Shown piece after piece: positions 41,737-50,737 of a stretch of 64,000 bases of DNA. Under the pieces are notes generated by a model that was given only the letters and a program-made list of their open reading frames with translations, did no database searches and was not told the DNA's origin. Numbering within the stretch: position 1 is the stretch's first letter; each line of letters starts with the position of its first letter. The translations under genes were made by a program, and so were the position numbers. The DNA lies in the NCBI RefSeq assembly GCF_000973105.1, contig NC_015844.1:5142501-5206500 (forward strand), in the 5' to 3' direction. This DNA is from Zobellia galactanivorans (GTDB taxonomy: Bacteria; Bacteroidota; Bacteroidia; Flavobacteriales; Flavobacteriaceae).

Positions 41737-43299
41737 ATGAAAAAGTACATCATTTTGGTTTTAGCATTGTCTTTCTCTTTTGCAAGTAATGCGCAAAACA
41801 CTAAAGAAGACAATTATAAAAGAGGCGTAAAAATTGTTAACGAGGTTAATGGCGAAGGAGCTTCAAAAGGATTAGAAGCAGCTTTTAAAAGTGTCTCTCC
41901 AGATATGGCAGATTATATTATTGGCTATGGTTTTGGAGAAATTTATAACAGAAAAGGCATAGATTTTAAAACCAAAGAATTATTAATAATAGCTAGTCTT
42001 ACTACACAAGCAAATGCAAAGTCGCAGTTAAAATCACATATAAAGGCTGCCTTAAATTTAGGTGTTACGCCAAATGAGATTTCAGAAACTATGATTTTAT
42101 TGAGCTTGTATACAGGCTTTCCAGCTGCAAATAATGGCATTTTTGCGTTAAAGGAAGTTTTAGAAGAAACAAGGTCTACGGCATCTAATCCTATAAATAC
42201 AACACAACAATTAGTTAAAAACTGGGAATTAGATGGTTTTTCTATGCCTGAGTCTATTGTGGCATCACCAACAGAGAATTGGTTATATGTTTCTAACGTA
42301 AATCATAATAACAAAGGGTATATAAGTAAAATTTCAAAGGATGGAAAAGTTGATAATTATAAATGGGTAACTGGTTTAAATTCGCCAGCAGGTTTAGCAT
42401 TTTATCAAGACAAATTATACGTTGGCGATGGTAAGGAGCTTCATATTATCAATGTTAAAAATGGAAAAGTCGTAAATAGCATTACTTCTCCAGATGTTGT
42501 GTCACTAAATGATGTCGTGGTTTCTAAAAACGGACAGGTTTTTATCTCTGATATAGCAAGTGGTAAAATTTTCACATTAGTAAATAACAAATTAGAGGTT
42601 TGGTTTCAAACATCTGAAATTAAGCATCCAAACGGGTTATTTATACAAGATAATCAGTTAGTTATTGCCGATTATGGAGCAGAATTAAGTCAGACAATTA
42701 CTGCAAGTAATTTCGGGAGTATGTATTCGGTAAATATTACCAATAAGTCTTACCAAATAATTACAAGCGCGTATAAACTAGGTGGTTTAGATGGTGTTAC
42801 TTCTGTTAATAACGGGTATTTGGTAAGCAGCAATACTACTGGCGAGCTGTTTTTTATTAATTCAAATGAAAAAAAGCTCATTGGAAACTTCCCTAAAGGT
42901 TTAGCAGACATTAGCATACTGGACAATTTACTTTACACACCTTTAATTTTCAGTAACAAGATACAAGTCTATAATTTATCTACCGATTCTAATATTAGTT
43001 TAGAAAATTGGAAACGAATAAACACAAAAGAAGAATATTTAAAGTTGGCTGCCAATAATTTTTATGGAGACAAAGACGGGCAATCTGTTGCTACTCACGA
43101 CGGTCAAATATTTGGAGTTTTTGGAGGTAAAGTTTTGACAGGTACTTGGGATTGGAAAAATAATTTCTTCACCAGAACTAGCAAAATCGGAGATATTGAT
43201 TTAGGGTATGATGAACTTGTAATTGAAGTTACAAATACCAAAATGCGCTTAACACTTAAGCAAGGCAAGGGAATGACCGTTGTCTACAATAAAAAATAA
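41737..43299 (+). CDS. Secreted CMD-like + six-bladed propeller fusion
   Basis: 520 residues from the ATG at 41737, which opens a clear signal peptide (IILVLALSFSFASNAQ); the frame is open 16 codons further upstream. Residues about 25-145 are a carboxymuconolactone decarboxylase-like helical domain (FKTKELLIIASLTTQANA) without the CxxC of the AhpD type. Residues about 165-420 are an SMP-30/gluconolactonase-like propeller (PESIVASPTENWLYVSNV, NGQVFISDIASGKIF, HPNGLFIQDNQLVIADYG). Residues about 430-520 form a small extra domain (GTWDWKNNFFTRTS). The base composition is strongly AT-rich compared with the operon's start. The fusion suggests lactone or aromatic ring-opening chemistry in the periplasm. 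Confidence 0.75.
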   Translation: MKKYIILVLALSFSFASNAQNTKEDNYKRGVKIVNEVNGEGASKGLEAAFKSVSPDMADYIIGYGFGEIYNRKGIDFKTKELLIIASLTTQANAKSQLKSHIKAALNLGVTPNEISETMILLSLYTGFPAANNGIFALKEVLEETRSTASNPINTTQQLVKNWELDGFSMPESIVASPTENWLYVSNVNHNNKGYISKISKDGKVDNYKWVTGLNSPAGLAFYQDKLYVGDGKELHIINVKNGKVVNSITSPDVVSLNDVVVSKNGQVFISDIASGKIFTLVNNKLEVWFQTSEIKHPNGLFIQDNQLVIADYGAELSQTITASNFGSMYSVNITNKSYQIITSAYKLGGLDGVTSVNNGYLVSSNTTGELFFINSNEKKLIGNFPKGLADISILDNLLYTPLIFSNKIQVYNLSTDSNISLENWKRINTKEEYLKLAANNFYGDKDGQSVATHDGQIFGVFGGKVLTGTWDWKNNFFTRTSKIGDIDLGYDELVIEVTNTKMRLTLKQGKGMTVVYNKK

Positions 43300-43318
43300 T
43301 TTAAAAAATAGACACACT

Positions 43319-44257
43319 ATGAAAGCAATAATATTAGAAAAAGCAGGAGGACCAGAAAACCTTCATTTAGCAGAAGTAGCAAAACCAAGCATAAAAGATA
43401 ACGAAGTATTGGTAGCGGTAAAGGCTATTTCATTAAACCCGGCAGATGTAAAACCAAAGTATCAAGATAAGATGCTGAATATGATGTACGGTGAAAAACG
43501 ACCTGTTATTTTAGGCTGGGACATAGCAGGAACAGTTACTGAAGTTGGTACTGATGTTACCAATTTTAAAATAGGCGACAAGGTTTTTGGTATGGTGAAT
43601 TTTCCTGGTGTAGGTAACGCTTACGCGGAATTTGTTGCTGCGCCAGAAGCACATTTAGCTACAATGCCAGACAACGTCTCTTTTGAAGAGGCTGCAGCTA
43701 CAACCTTAGCTGCTTTAACTGCATTACAAATCTTAGAAGAAAGGATTAATAAAGGTGATAAAGTACTAATACAAGCAGGTTCTGGTGGTGTTGGTCATTT
43801 TGCTATCCAAATTGCAAAAGCAATGGGAGCTTTTGTGAATACTACTGCCTCGGCAAAAAACAGTGCATTTGTTAAGTCTATTGGAGCAGATAACGCAATA
43901 GATTATCATACTGAAAAGTTTGAAGAAATTTTATCTGATATCGACTTTGTGTTAGATACGCAAGGGGGTAAAGTATTAGAAAATTCCGTAAAAGTCTTGA
44001 AAACTGGCGGTACAGCTTATACAACGTTAGGTATGGACATAGATGATGTAAAAGCATCAGCCAAAAAGGAGAACAAAACCGTTTCAGACATTTTAGTACA
44101 CTCTAGTGCTGAAGATATGAACACCTTAAAAGGAATGCTAGAAAACGGTAGCATTAAACCAAACATATACAAAACGTTTGCTTTTGAAGATATGGCTGCT
44201 GCCCATACTGAAGTTGAAAAAGGAAGAACAGTGGGTAAAGTAATCGTGACACTTTAG
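43319..44257 (+). CDS. MDR-family quinone oxidoreductase
   Basis: 312 residues from the ATG at 43319; the frame is open 13 codons upstream, overlapping the previous gene. MKAIILEKAGGPENLHLAEVAKP is a typical start. VILGWDIAGTVTEVGTDVTNFKIGDKVFG and ALTALQILEERINKGDKVLIQAGSGGVGHFAIQIAKAMGA give the nucleotide-binding region. No zinc cysteines. Expected substrate: quinones or alpha,beta-unsaturated ketones, with NADPH. It shares the AT-rich composition of the preceding gene. The aldehyde dehydrogenase begins 19 bases later. Confidence 0.85.
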   Translation: MKAIILEKAGGPENLHLAEVAKPSIKDNEVLVAVKAISLNPADVKPKYQDKMLNMMYGEKRPVILGWDIAGTVTEVGTDVTNFKIGDKVFGMVNFPGVGNAYAEFVAAPEAHLATMPDNVSFEEAAATTLAALTALQILEERINKGDKVLIQAGSGGVGHFAIQIAKAMGAFVNTTASAKNSAFVKSIGADNAIDYHTEKFEEILSDIDFVLDTQGGKVLENSVKVLKTGGTAYTTLGMDIDDVKASAKKENKTVSDILVHSSAEDMNTLKGMLENGSIKPNIYKTFAFEDMAAAHTEVEKGRTVGKVIVTL

Positions 44258-44276
44258 TATTAACTATTAAAACACA

Positions 44277-45773
44277 ATGAAAATGAAAACACAAGATAAA
44301 TTACCGAATTATACGAGGAAAATTTTTGTTGGTGGCGAATGGAAAGATGGAAAAGGACCAGCAATCAAAGATATTAACCCTTGGAACCAAGAGGAGTTAT
44401 TCTCTTTAAATGGAGCTACCACAGATGATGTAAACGAAGCTTTTGAACAAGCAGCAGTTGCGCAGAAAAAATGGGCAGCAGTACTACCTCCTGAAAAGAG
44501 TAGAATGATGCTTAAACTTGCCGAAGTGGTAAGAAACCGAAAGAAAGAATTTGCAGAATGGGCAAGAAAAGAAGTAGGAGCAACCTTGGCAAAAGGGTTG
44601 TTCGAGGCAGAATTGGTGGCCAGTGTTTTCGAAAGTAGCGTCCATTTGCCACTACAGGTAGAAGGTAAAATTTTACCTCGGGACATTGACGGAAAAGAAT
44701 CATTGGCCGTGAGAAAACCGTTGGGTGTCATCGGTTTAATCTCTCCTTGGAATTTCCCCGGACAATTGACGGCACGCACCTTGGGCCCTGCTTTGGCAGT
44801 AGGTAATGCCGTTGTCTTGAAACCTTCGTCGAATTCGATCGTCACCGGTGGATTGATTTTTGCATCCTTTCTTGAGGAGGCAGGATTCCCCAAAGGGTTG
44901 TTGAGTGTTTTGCCCGGTGGGGGCGGCTCCATAGGAACGGCTATTACCAAGCATCCCATTTCCAAACTGATTTCCTTTACCGGCTCGACGCCGGTAGGTC
45001 GCCAGGTCGGTCAAAATGCCCTGAGCGCCGACCTCATCAAAAACATCGAATTGGAATTGGGAGGCAATAGTCCCTTCGTTGTCCTTGAGGATGCCGATAT
45101 TGACCAAGCGGTAGAGGCCGCGGCTTGGGGAAAGTTCATGAACCAAGGTCAGATCTGTATGGCCATCAACAGGATTATCGTAGAGGATAAGGTCTATGAT
45201 GAATTCACCGAAAAATTTATCGCCAAGGTAAAAACCCTCAAAAGATTGGATATGAACGATCCCGACACCTTTATCGGACCGATCATTGACCAGGCCCAGT
45301 TCGATACCGTAAAGAACCTAATCGACGAGGCCAAGGCCCAAGGCTACAAAATGGCCTTGGGCGGGGAGTCGGAAGGCTTGCATATGCCCCCGCATATCTT
45401 TGTGGATGTAGATGAAAACTGTCCCTTGTTCAAGCATGAAATTTTTGGCCCCGCAGTTTCCATTGCCCGTGCTAAGGATATGGATGACGCTTTACGATTG
45501 GCAAATGCTACAGATTATGGACTGTCTAGTTCAGTGTTTACCAAAGACGAAGCCAAAGGCATGCAATTTGCCCAAGGTATCGAAGCTGGAATGACACATA
45601 TTAACGACCAACCTGTCAACGACAGTGCCTATGCACCCTTTGGAGGCGTTAAAAATTCCGGTTTAGGTAGGTTTAACGGACAATGGGGCATCAAGTCATT
45701 TACCGTTGCCCATTGGATCAGCATTCAAAAAGAACCGAGAAAGTATCCGTTTAGGGCAGCGGATTTTCAATAA
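44277..45773 (+). CDS. Aldehyde dehydrogenase
   Basis: 498 residues. PLGVIGLISPWNFPGQLTARTL, LKPSSNSIVTGGL, FTGSTPVGRQVG, the catalytic Glu in ELGGNSPF, and the catalytic Cys in NQGQICMAINR are all present. The oxidised product would be a carboxylate, with NAD(P). The C-terminal FGGVKNSGLGRFNGQWGI is intact. Codon use is AT-rich in about the first 110 residues and like the genomic background from about base 44600 on, so the gene looks mosaic. It is last in the HxlR-controlled run. Confidence 0.9.
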   Translation: MKMKTQDKLPNYTRKIFVGGEWKDGKGPAIKDINPWNQEELFSLNGATTDDVNEAFEQAAVAQKKWAAVLPPEKSRMMLKLAEVVRNRKKEFAEWARKEVGATLAKGLFEAELVASVFESSVHLPLQVEGKILPRDIDGKESLAVRKPLGVIGLISPWNFPGQLTARTLGPALAVGNAVVLKPSSNSIVTGGLIFASFLEEAGFPKGLLSVLPGGGGSIGTAITKHPISKLISFTGSTPVGRQVGQNALSADLIKNIELELGGNSPFVVLEDADIDQAVEAAAWGKFMNQGQICMAINRIIVEDKVYDEFTEKFIAKVKTLKRLDMNDPDTFIGPIIDQAQFDTVKNLIDEAKAQGYKMALGGESEGLHMPPHIFVDVDENCPLFKHEIFGPAVSIARAKDMDDALRLANATDYGLSSSVFTKDEAKGMQFAQGIEAGMTHINDQPVNDSAYAPFGGVKNSGLGRFNGQWGIKSFTVAHWISIQKEPRKYPFRAADFQ

Positions 45774-45962
45774 TGACCGTCCCTATATATCACATTCCCG
45801 TATGTCTGGGCAGGTATTCCCTCCTACCTTGGCATACGGTTTTTTTGGCTATCTTGTAAATCACATCCCTTCCCTACGGAAGAAAGATGAAAAAAGAAAT
45901 GCTAACCCACCCGAAAAACAGAATTCAGTTTTGGTTTTTCACTAAGGGAAAATTGTTTTTAC

Positions 45963-46583
45963 ATGGATAACCTTATTACCTTTTCCATTACCGTGTTCAC
46001 CGGCTTTTTTGCCATAATGAACCCGCTGTCGAACATACCCGTCTTTCTATCCTTGGCAGGTGGGGCCGATAGAACCACCCAACGGAACATCAGTAAAAAA
46101 GCGACACTTACGGCCTTTGTCATTGTTACGCTCTTCCTCGTTCTCGGGAAATTCATTTTCCTGCTTTTCGGTATTACCATACCTGCTTTTAAGATTACAG
46201 GGGGCATTTTGATCTTCGTAGTAGGTTTTGATATGCTCCAGTCTAAAAAATCGAACGTAAAGCACTTAAAGGAAACCCATATCGATGAAGACATTGCCAT
46301 ATCGCCCCTGGCCATTCCAATTTTGGCGGGACCGGGAACCATTGTAACGGGGATGAACTTTGTTTCTAACGCCGGATACCTTAAGATCGGGATGGTCATA
46401 ATGATTTTCGGCCTCTTGTGCTGGATGACCTATATCTCGTTTATGCTAAGTGAACTCTTCATCAAAAAAATCGGTCATAACGTAATATCGGTAATCGGGA
46501 AAATCATGGGATTGATTATCGCCATCATAGGAACCGACATGATCATACAGGGGATCAAAATATCCTTCACCCTATCTAATTAA
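45963..46583 (+). CDS. MarC-family (UPF0056) membrane protein
   Basis: 206 residues with six predicted helices. FFAIMNPLSNIPVFLSLAGGADRTTQRNIS, then FGITIPAFKITGGILIFVVGFDML and ISPLAIPILAGPGTIV are the family hallmarks (NPLGNIP / PLAIPxLAGPGAI). MarC proteins are inner-membrane proteins of unknown transport role; the old link to multiple antibiotic resistance was not upheld. It is separated from the aldehyde dehydrogenase by 189 bases and read in the same direction. Confidence 0.9.
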   Translation: MDNLITFSITVFTGFFAIMNPLSNIPVFLSLAGGADRTTQRNISKKATLTAFVIVTLFLVLGKFIFLLFGITIPAFKITGGILIFVVGFDMLQSKKSNVKHLKETHIDEDIAISPLAIPILAGPGTIVTGMNFVSNAGYLKIGMVIMIFGLLCWMTYISFMLSELFIKKIGHNVISVIGKIMGLIIAIIGTDMIIQGIKISFTLSN

Positions 46584-46609
46584 CCCAAGCCCAGTAAAAA
46601 TTTAGATAT

Positions 46610-46987
46610 ATGAATATCAAGGAAAACAAGAAAAATGCCATTGCCTTTTACCGAATGGCCTACGAAGGCAACCCCAAGGCGGCCATCGAAAAGTATTGTG
46701 GTGGGACCTATATTCAACACAACCCCCATGTGGCCAATGGCCCGAAAGGCTTTGTCGATTATTTTGAAAGAATGCAAAGGGAATACCCCGAAAAGTCCAT
46801 TAAATTCGTGCGGGCCGTTGCCGAGGGCGATTTAGTAGCCCTGCACACGCACCAAATCTGGCCGGATAACGACCAATATATCACCATGGATTTTTTCCGC
46901 TTTGACACTAAGGGGAAAATCTGCGAACACTGGGATTCCATTCAACAAATCCCAAAAACATCGGCAAACCCAAATACCATGTATTGA
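46610..46987 (+). CDS. SnoaL-like (COG4922) protein
   Basis: 125 residues, cytoplasmic. NIKENKKNAIAFYRMAYEGNP, YIQHNPHVANGPKGFVDYF and VALHTHQIWPDNDQYITMDFFRF follow the same fold as each half of the lipoprotein at 32018..32881, with the shared YIQHNPxxAxG motif and EHWDSIQ end. Family members include polyketide cyclases and aldol-type isomerases. The gene follows MarC by 26 bases, so they may share a transcript. No specific reaction can be assigned. Confidence 0.85.
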   Translation: MNIKENKKNAIAFYRMAYEGNPKAAIEKYCGGTYIQHNPHVANGPKGFVDYFERMQREYPEKSIKFVRAVAEGDLVALHTHQIWPDNDQYITMDFFRFDTKGKICEHWDSIQQIPKTSANPNTMY

Positions 46988-47088
46988 TCGCCCCTTCTAT
47001 ATTTTAAGATCACTTTAAGAAAAACGACGATGTTCGCATCCAATATATGCTTAGTTTTATCATCTTTAAAGTTGACAAATCACTCGCT

Positions 47089-47523
47089 ATGACTATTGAA
47101 CTTCTACACAAATACGATCTCAACGACGCCATTCAGTTACAGATAAAAAATCTATATAAACAACTGAACGACAAGAACGAACAGCGACCTTTGCATCAAA
47201 TACTTCAAGATGACAACCAAGTTATCTTTGTGGTTTGCAAAGAAGAAGGGCAAATCGTCGGTATGGCCTTATTGGCCACCTATAAAGTGATTTCAGGTTA
47301 TCGGGGACTGGTGGAAGATGTCGTCGTCGATGCCGACTATCGAGGTAAGGGAATCGGTAGAAAACTAATGGAGAAACTCTTGCAAGAGGCCCAACACAAG
47401 AACATAGATGATATCCTTTTATTTTCGGGCCACCATAGAACCAAGGCGATTGCCCTGTACAAAAGCCTAGGGTTTACCCTGCGTGAAAGCGGGGTCTACA
47501 ATCTGAAAGTACCGAGGCCATAA
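47089..47523 (+). CDS. GNAT-family N-acetyltransferase
   Basis: 144 residues from the ATG at 47089; an ATG 14 codons upstream gives a hydrophobic extension unlike the family. LVEDVVVDADYRGKGIGRKLMEKLL carries the acetyl-CoA-binding Q/R-x-x-G-x-G/A loop (RGKGIG). LFSGHHRTKAIALYKSLGFTLRESG is the usual C-terminal part with the catalytic Tyr region. The substrate is unknown. It converges with the S24 repressor gene; only 7 bases separate the stops. Confidence 0.85.
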   Translation: MTIELLHKYDLNDAIQLQIKNLYKQLNDKNEQRPLHQILQDDNQVIFVVCKEEGQIVGMALLATYKVISGYRGLVEDVVVDADYRGKGIGRKLMEKLLQEAQHKNIDDILLFSGHHRTKAIALYKSLGFTLRESGVYNLKVPRP

Positions 47524-47530
47524 AGCGGAC

Positions 47531-48295
47531 CTAGACCTTCTTTACATGGCGTAACTGACTTTTGAGTTCGTCCATAGACTCTTTCAGTTGTTTTAAAAGC
47601 CCTTTCTCCGTAGTGGCGTCTTCCCCAAAGGTGATCCTGCTACTTACCTGCCAAATTTCCTGTATTTGATACGGTTTGATTTCATAGGGCGGATAGGTCT
47701 CGTTCAATGAAACCAAGGTAATGTTGTTCGAATTCGGGCGCTTTTCCACTTTTTTGACCAATACCGCATCTTCTAGAACCACCACGTACATTTTGTTGGG
47801 ACTCACATCGTCGATATGCTCTACGGCCCTGGCCAAGACCCATTCGCCCGGTTTTAGGTTTGGGAGCATACTATCCCCTTCTACTTGAAACCCGCGATAG
47901 GTAGCATTCCTGAATTCCGGTATGGGAAGGTCGAAGGCCGGCAACTGTTCGTACCAGCTTGTATCCTGAATGTTTTGCGGATAGCCCGCCGCTGCCTTGG
48001 CATTCACCAAGACCATATTTTCGTTTCCGGAGTTATCGACCGTTACGACTTTTGGAATAACGCTGGTCTTCGAAGTCTCCAAGTACTGATTGTCGCTACT
48101 TCCAAAAAGCCACAAGGGATTGATCTTAAACTGCTTCAGCAGCTCCATTACCACTTTTCCCGAAAGTTTGGTCCTCCCCCTTTCAATATCGGCCGTAGTA
48201 CTCGACAGGCCTAATAATTTTGCAAATTCGGCTTGGGTATAGCCTAAGTCTCGGCGTACCTCGATAAATCGTTTTAATGTGATTTCATTTTCCAT
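47531..48295 (-). CDS. LexA-like repressor: HTH plus S24 peptidase
   Basis: 254 residues. Residues 5-60 are a Cro/CI-type helix-turn-helix (GYTQAEFAKLLGLSSTTADIERGRTKL). Residues about 95-225 are the S24 domain: a candidate Ala-Gly cleavage site at 103-104 (AAAGYP), the nucleophile S142 in VEGDSMLPNL and the general base K181 or K182 in VLVKKVEK. Such proteins cleave themselves on RecA filaments and derepress damage genes. A Gln/Lys-rich helix ends it. It is divergent from the radical-SAM repair gene across four tandem palindromes, so it very probably controls that pair. Confidence 0.85.
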   Translation of the reverse strand: MENEITLKRFIEVRRDLGYTQAEFAKLLGLSSTTADIERGRTKLSGKVVMELLKQFKINPLWLFGSSDNQYLETSKTSVIPKVVTVDNSGNENMVLVNAKAAAGYPQNIQDTSWYEQLPAFDLPIPEFRNATYRGFQVEGDSMLPNLKPGEWVLARAVEHIDDVSPNKMYVVVLEDAVLVKKVEKRPNSNNITLVSLNETYPPYEIKPYQIQEIWQVSSRITFGEDATTEKGLLKQLKESMDELKSQLRHVKKV

Positions 48296-48377
48296 AGAAC
48301 TCTTGCATTGGGTCTCTTGTTCAAAACTGTCGAGGGCTTGAAGTTTCCACTACCCTTTCATTTTCAAATATACACAT

Positions 48378-48454
48378 TTTGGAATATATCCAAAATAATA
48401 TTTGGATTATATCCATAATATGGATTTTTTCCATAATTTTGGAATAAATACAAA
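48378..48454. promoter_or_regulatory. Four tandem operator-like palindromes, TTTGGA-N5-TCCAAA type
   Basis: Sites at 48378..48394 (exact), 48401..48417, 48419..48435 and 48438..48454 each read TWTGGA, five A/T bases, TMCAWA, spaced 18 to 23 bases. The last ends 8 bases before the radical-SAM ATG. A TAATTTTG (48434..48441) overlaps sites 3 and 4, and a minus-strand TATATTTG (48365..48372) abuts site 1, so both promoters could be covered. Confidence 0.75.
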
Positions 48455-48462
48455 ATACGCCT

Positions 48463-49728
48463 ATGTCCTTGTCATTTGATAGAATAAAGGAAAAACTGAA
48501 CATCTTGGCAGACGCCGCCAAGTACGACGTTTCGTGCTCAAGCAGTGGAAGTGTTCGCAAGAACGATACCAATGGCCTGGGCGACAGTAGCGGTATGGGC
48601 ATCTGCCATAGCTATACCGAAGACGGCAGGTGCGTCTCCTTGCTCAAGATCCTCTTGACCAACCACTGCATCTTTGACTGTGCCTATTGTGTAACCCGCA
48701 AGAGTAACGACGTGCAACGGGCGGCATTCAAGATCCAAGAGGTAGTAGACCTGACCATCAATTTTTATCGTCGCAACTATATCGAAGGCCTATTTCTCAG
48801 CTCGGGTATTTTCAAAAGTCCCGATTACACCATGGAGCGCCTAGTGGCCGTTGCCAAAAAGCTCCGATTGGAAGAGAATTTCAACGGCTACATCCACCTA
48901 AAGTCCATTCCCGGGGCAAGTGACGAGCTGATGCGCGAAGCGGGACTCTACGCCGACCGATTGTCGGTCAACATCGAGGTACCCACAATTTCAGGGCTCA
49001 AACTTTTGGCCCCCGATAAAAAACACGAAGATTTTACCAAGCCTATGCTAAAGGTGAAAAACGAAATCATTCAATATAAATCGGAGAAAAAAATCATCAA
49101 AAGCACCCCCAAATATGCCCCTGCCGGGCAAAGCACCCAAATGATCGTAGGCGCAACCGGGGAATCGGACAAAGATATTATGTACTCGGCCACACACTAT
49201 TATAAAACCTACCACATGAAGCGGGTCTATTATTCGGGCTATGTACCGGTAGCAGACGATAGCCGATTACCTGCCATTGGAACCCAAGTACCCATGCTCA
49301 GGGAAAATAGACTCTACCAGACCGATTGGCTCTTGCGCTTCTACGGCTTTGGGGTTCAAGAACTTTTGAACAATGACCACCCCAACTTGGATATGGACGT
49401 AGACCCTAAATTAGGCTGGGCCCTTCGGAACATGCAATACTTCCCCGTTGACATCAACAAAGCCGATAAAAGCGTATTGGCGCGTATACCGGGCCTCGGT
49501 ATGAAAAGCGTTCATAAAATCATTAGCGCCCGGCGCTTTAGAAAACTCAACTGGGAGCACCTTAAAAAAATCGGCGTGGCCTTGAACCGGGCCAAGTATT
49601 TCATTGTCTGTGATTCCAGCAAATGGGAACATAGGGATATGGAAGGCCCCAAGATAAAGGGATTGATCCTTCAAAATTCGACAGGAAAGTTTAGAAAGGA
49701 ATACAGTAACCAATTGCAATTGTTTTAA
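48463..49728 (+). CDS. DNA modification/repair radical SAM protein (TIGR03916 type)
   Basis: 421 residues. The radical SAM cluster is C69-x3-C73-x2-C76 in LTNHCIFDCAYC. The preceding SSSGSVRKNDTNGLGDSSGMGICHSYTEDGRC block is the family's N-terminal marker. LFLSSGIFKSPDYTMERLV and IHLKSIPGASDELM are the barrel strands. The C-terminus has a helix-hairpin-helix (LARIPGLGMKSVHKIISAR), typical of DNA-binding repair proteins. The family is usually linked to a DUF4130/UDG partner. It is divergent from an S24 repressor, and the partner follows in 44 bases. Confidence 0.85.
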   Translation: MSLSFDRIKEKLNILADAAKYDVSCSSSGSVRKNDTNGLGDSSGMGICHSYTEDGRCVSLLKILLTNHCIFDCAYCVTRKSNDVQRAAFKIQEVVDLTINFYRRNYIEGLFLSSGIFKSPDYTMERLVAVAKKLRLEENFNGYIHLKSIPGASDELMREAGLYADRLSVNIEVPTISGLKLLAPDKKHEDFTKPMLKVKNEIIQYKSEKKIIKSTPKYAPAGQSTQMIVGATGESDKDIMYSATHYYKTYHMKRVYYSGYVPVADDSRLPAIGTQVPMLRENRLYQTDWLLRFYGFGVQELLNNDHPNLDMDVDPKLGWALRNMQYFPVDINKADKSVLARIPGLGMKSVHKIISARRFRKLNWEHLKKIGVALNRAKYFIVCDSSKWEHRDMEGPKIKGLILQNSTGKFRKEYSNQLQLF

Positions 49729-49772
49729 TGGAATGCACATAGCCTAAAGTAGTAACCGAAAAAACATGTATT

Positions 49773-50546
49773 ATGAATTCGACTAAGACCCTTATTTACG
49801 ACGGTAGTTTCAACGGATTTCTTACGGCCATTTTTGTGGCCTTTGAAGAAAAGGCAGTGGTGTCCGACATTCAGAAACACTCGGTCTGCCAAAACGGACT
49901 ATTCTCGGAAACGGAAACCATTCTTACCCAAATGGACAAGGCCAAAAGGGTCTGGAACGGAATTCACAAGAAGAGCCACAGCGCCATAAAGGATATCTAC
50001 TTTGCATTTTTGAGCGAGCACAAAGGCATTGAGATGTTGCTCTACCGCTTTATTCGGAAAATGTTCGCCTCCAATACTTCCATTGCCTCCGATTACTCGG
50101 ACGGCCTAGTACTAAAAATCAGTCAACTCGCTCGCTCCGTGGGTCGTGAAAAGCATCGTATGGAAGCCTTTGTAAGATTTCAATTGACCAAGGACGAAAT
50201 CTATTTCGCCAACATAGAGCCCGATTTCAATGTGCTTCCCCTCATTTCGAAACACTTTCGCTCAAGATATGCCGACCAGCAATGGCTGATTTACGATGTC
50301 AAACGAAAATACGGAATTTTTTACGATCTGAACCAAGTAGAAATCGTATCCCTAGACCTTGAAGACATCCATACCAACAGCATAAATAAAAGGGCCCATT
50401 TCACCGATGGGGAATACAACTATCAAGACCTTTGGAACAATTACTTTAAAAGCACCAATATAAAATCGCGCATCAATTTAAAGCTTCACAAACAACATGT
50501 ACCCAAGCGGTATTGGAAATATTTAAGCGAAAAAAAGGCGGTATAG
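49773..50546 (+). CDS. DUF4130 / TIGR03915-type probable DNA repair protein
   Basis: 257 residues. TLIYDGSFNGFLTAIFVAFEEK is the family's opening, and VGREKHRMEAFVRFQLTKDEIYFA the most conserved central block. DQQWLIYDVKRKYGIFYDL is near the end. In other bacteria this domain is fused to uracil-DNA glycosylase (UdgX/TIGR03914-like); here that part is missing and the protein stands alone. The role is DNA damage processing by association with the radical SAM protein encoded just upstream. Presumably controlled by the S24 repressor. Confidence 0.8.
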   Translation: MNSTKTLIYDGSFNGFLTAIFVAFEEKAVVSDIQKHSVCQNGLFSETETILTQMDKAKRVWNGIHKKSHSAIKDIYFAFLSEHKGIEMLLYRFIRKMFASNTSIASDYSDGLVLKISQLARSVGREKHRMEAFVRFQLTKDEIYFANIEPDFNVLPLISKHFRSRYADQQWLIYDVKRKYGIFYDLNQVEIVSLDLEDIHTNSINKRAHFTDGEYNYQDLWNNYFKSTNIKSRINLKLHKQHVPKRYWKYLSEKKAV

Positions 50547-50737
50547 GCCCATTGCTTAGCAGACGCTTCGGGAATACCTCGCCAAGAGAGGGCTTTTATC
50601 GCATTAAATGTGCGCCCATATCGTTCGAAACACCTTTTATTTAGGGTGTTGGCCCTAATTACCTTAACATAGATATAAGTAAAGGTCGCTTCTTTCTTAA
50701 GGGTCAAAAACGTACCTTTGCCACTTTGCTATAGAAA

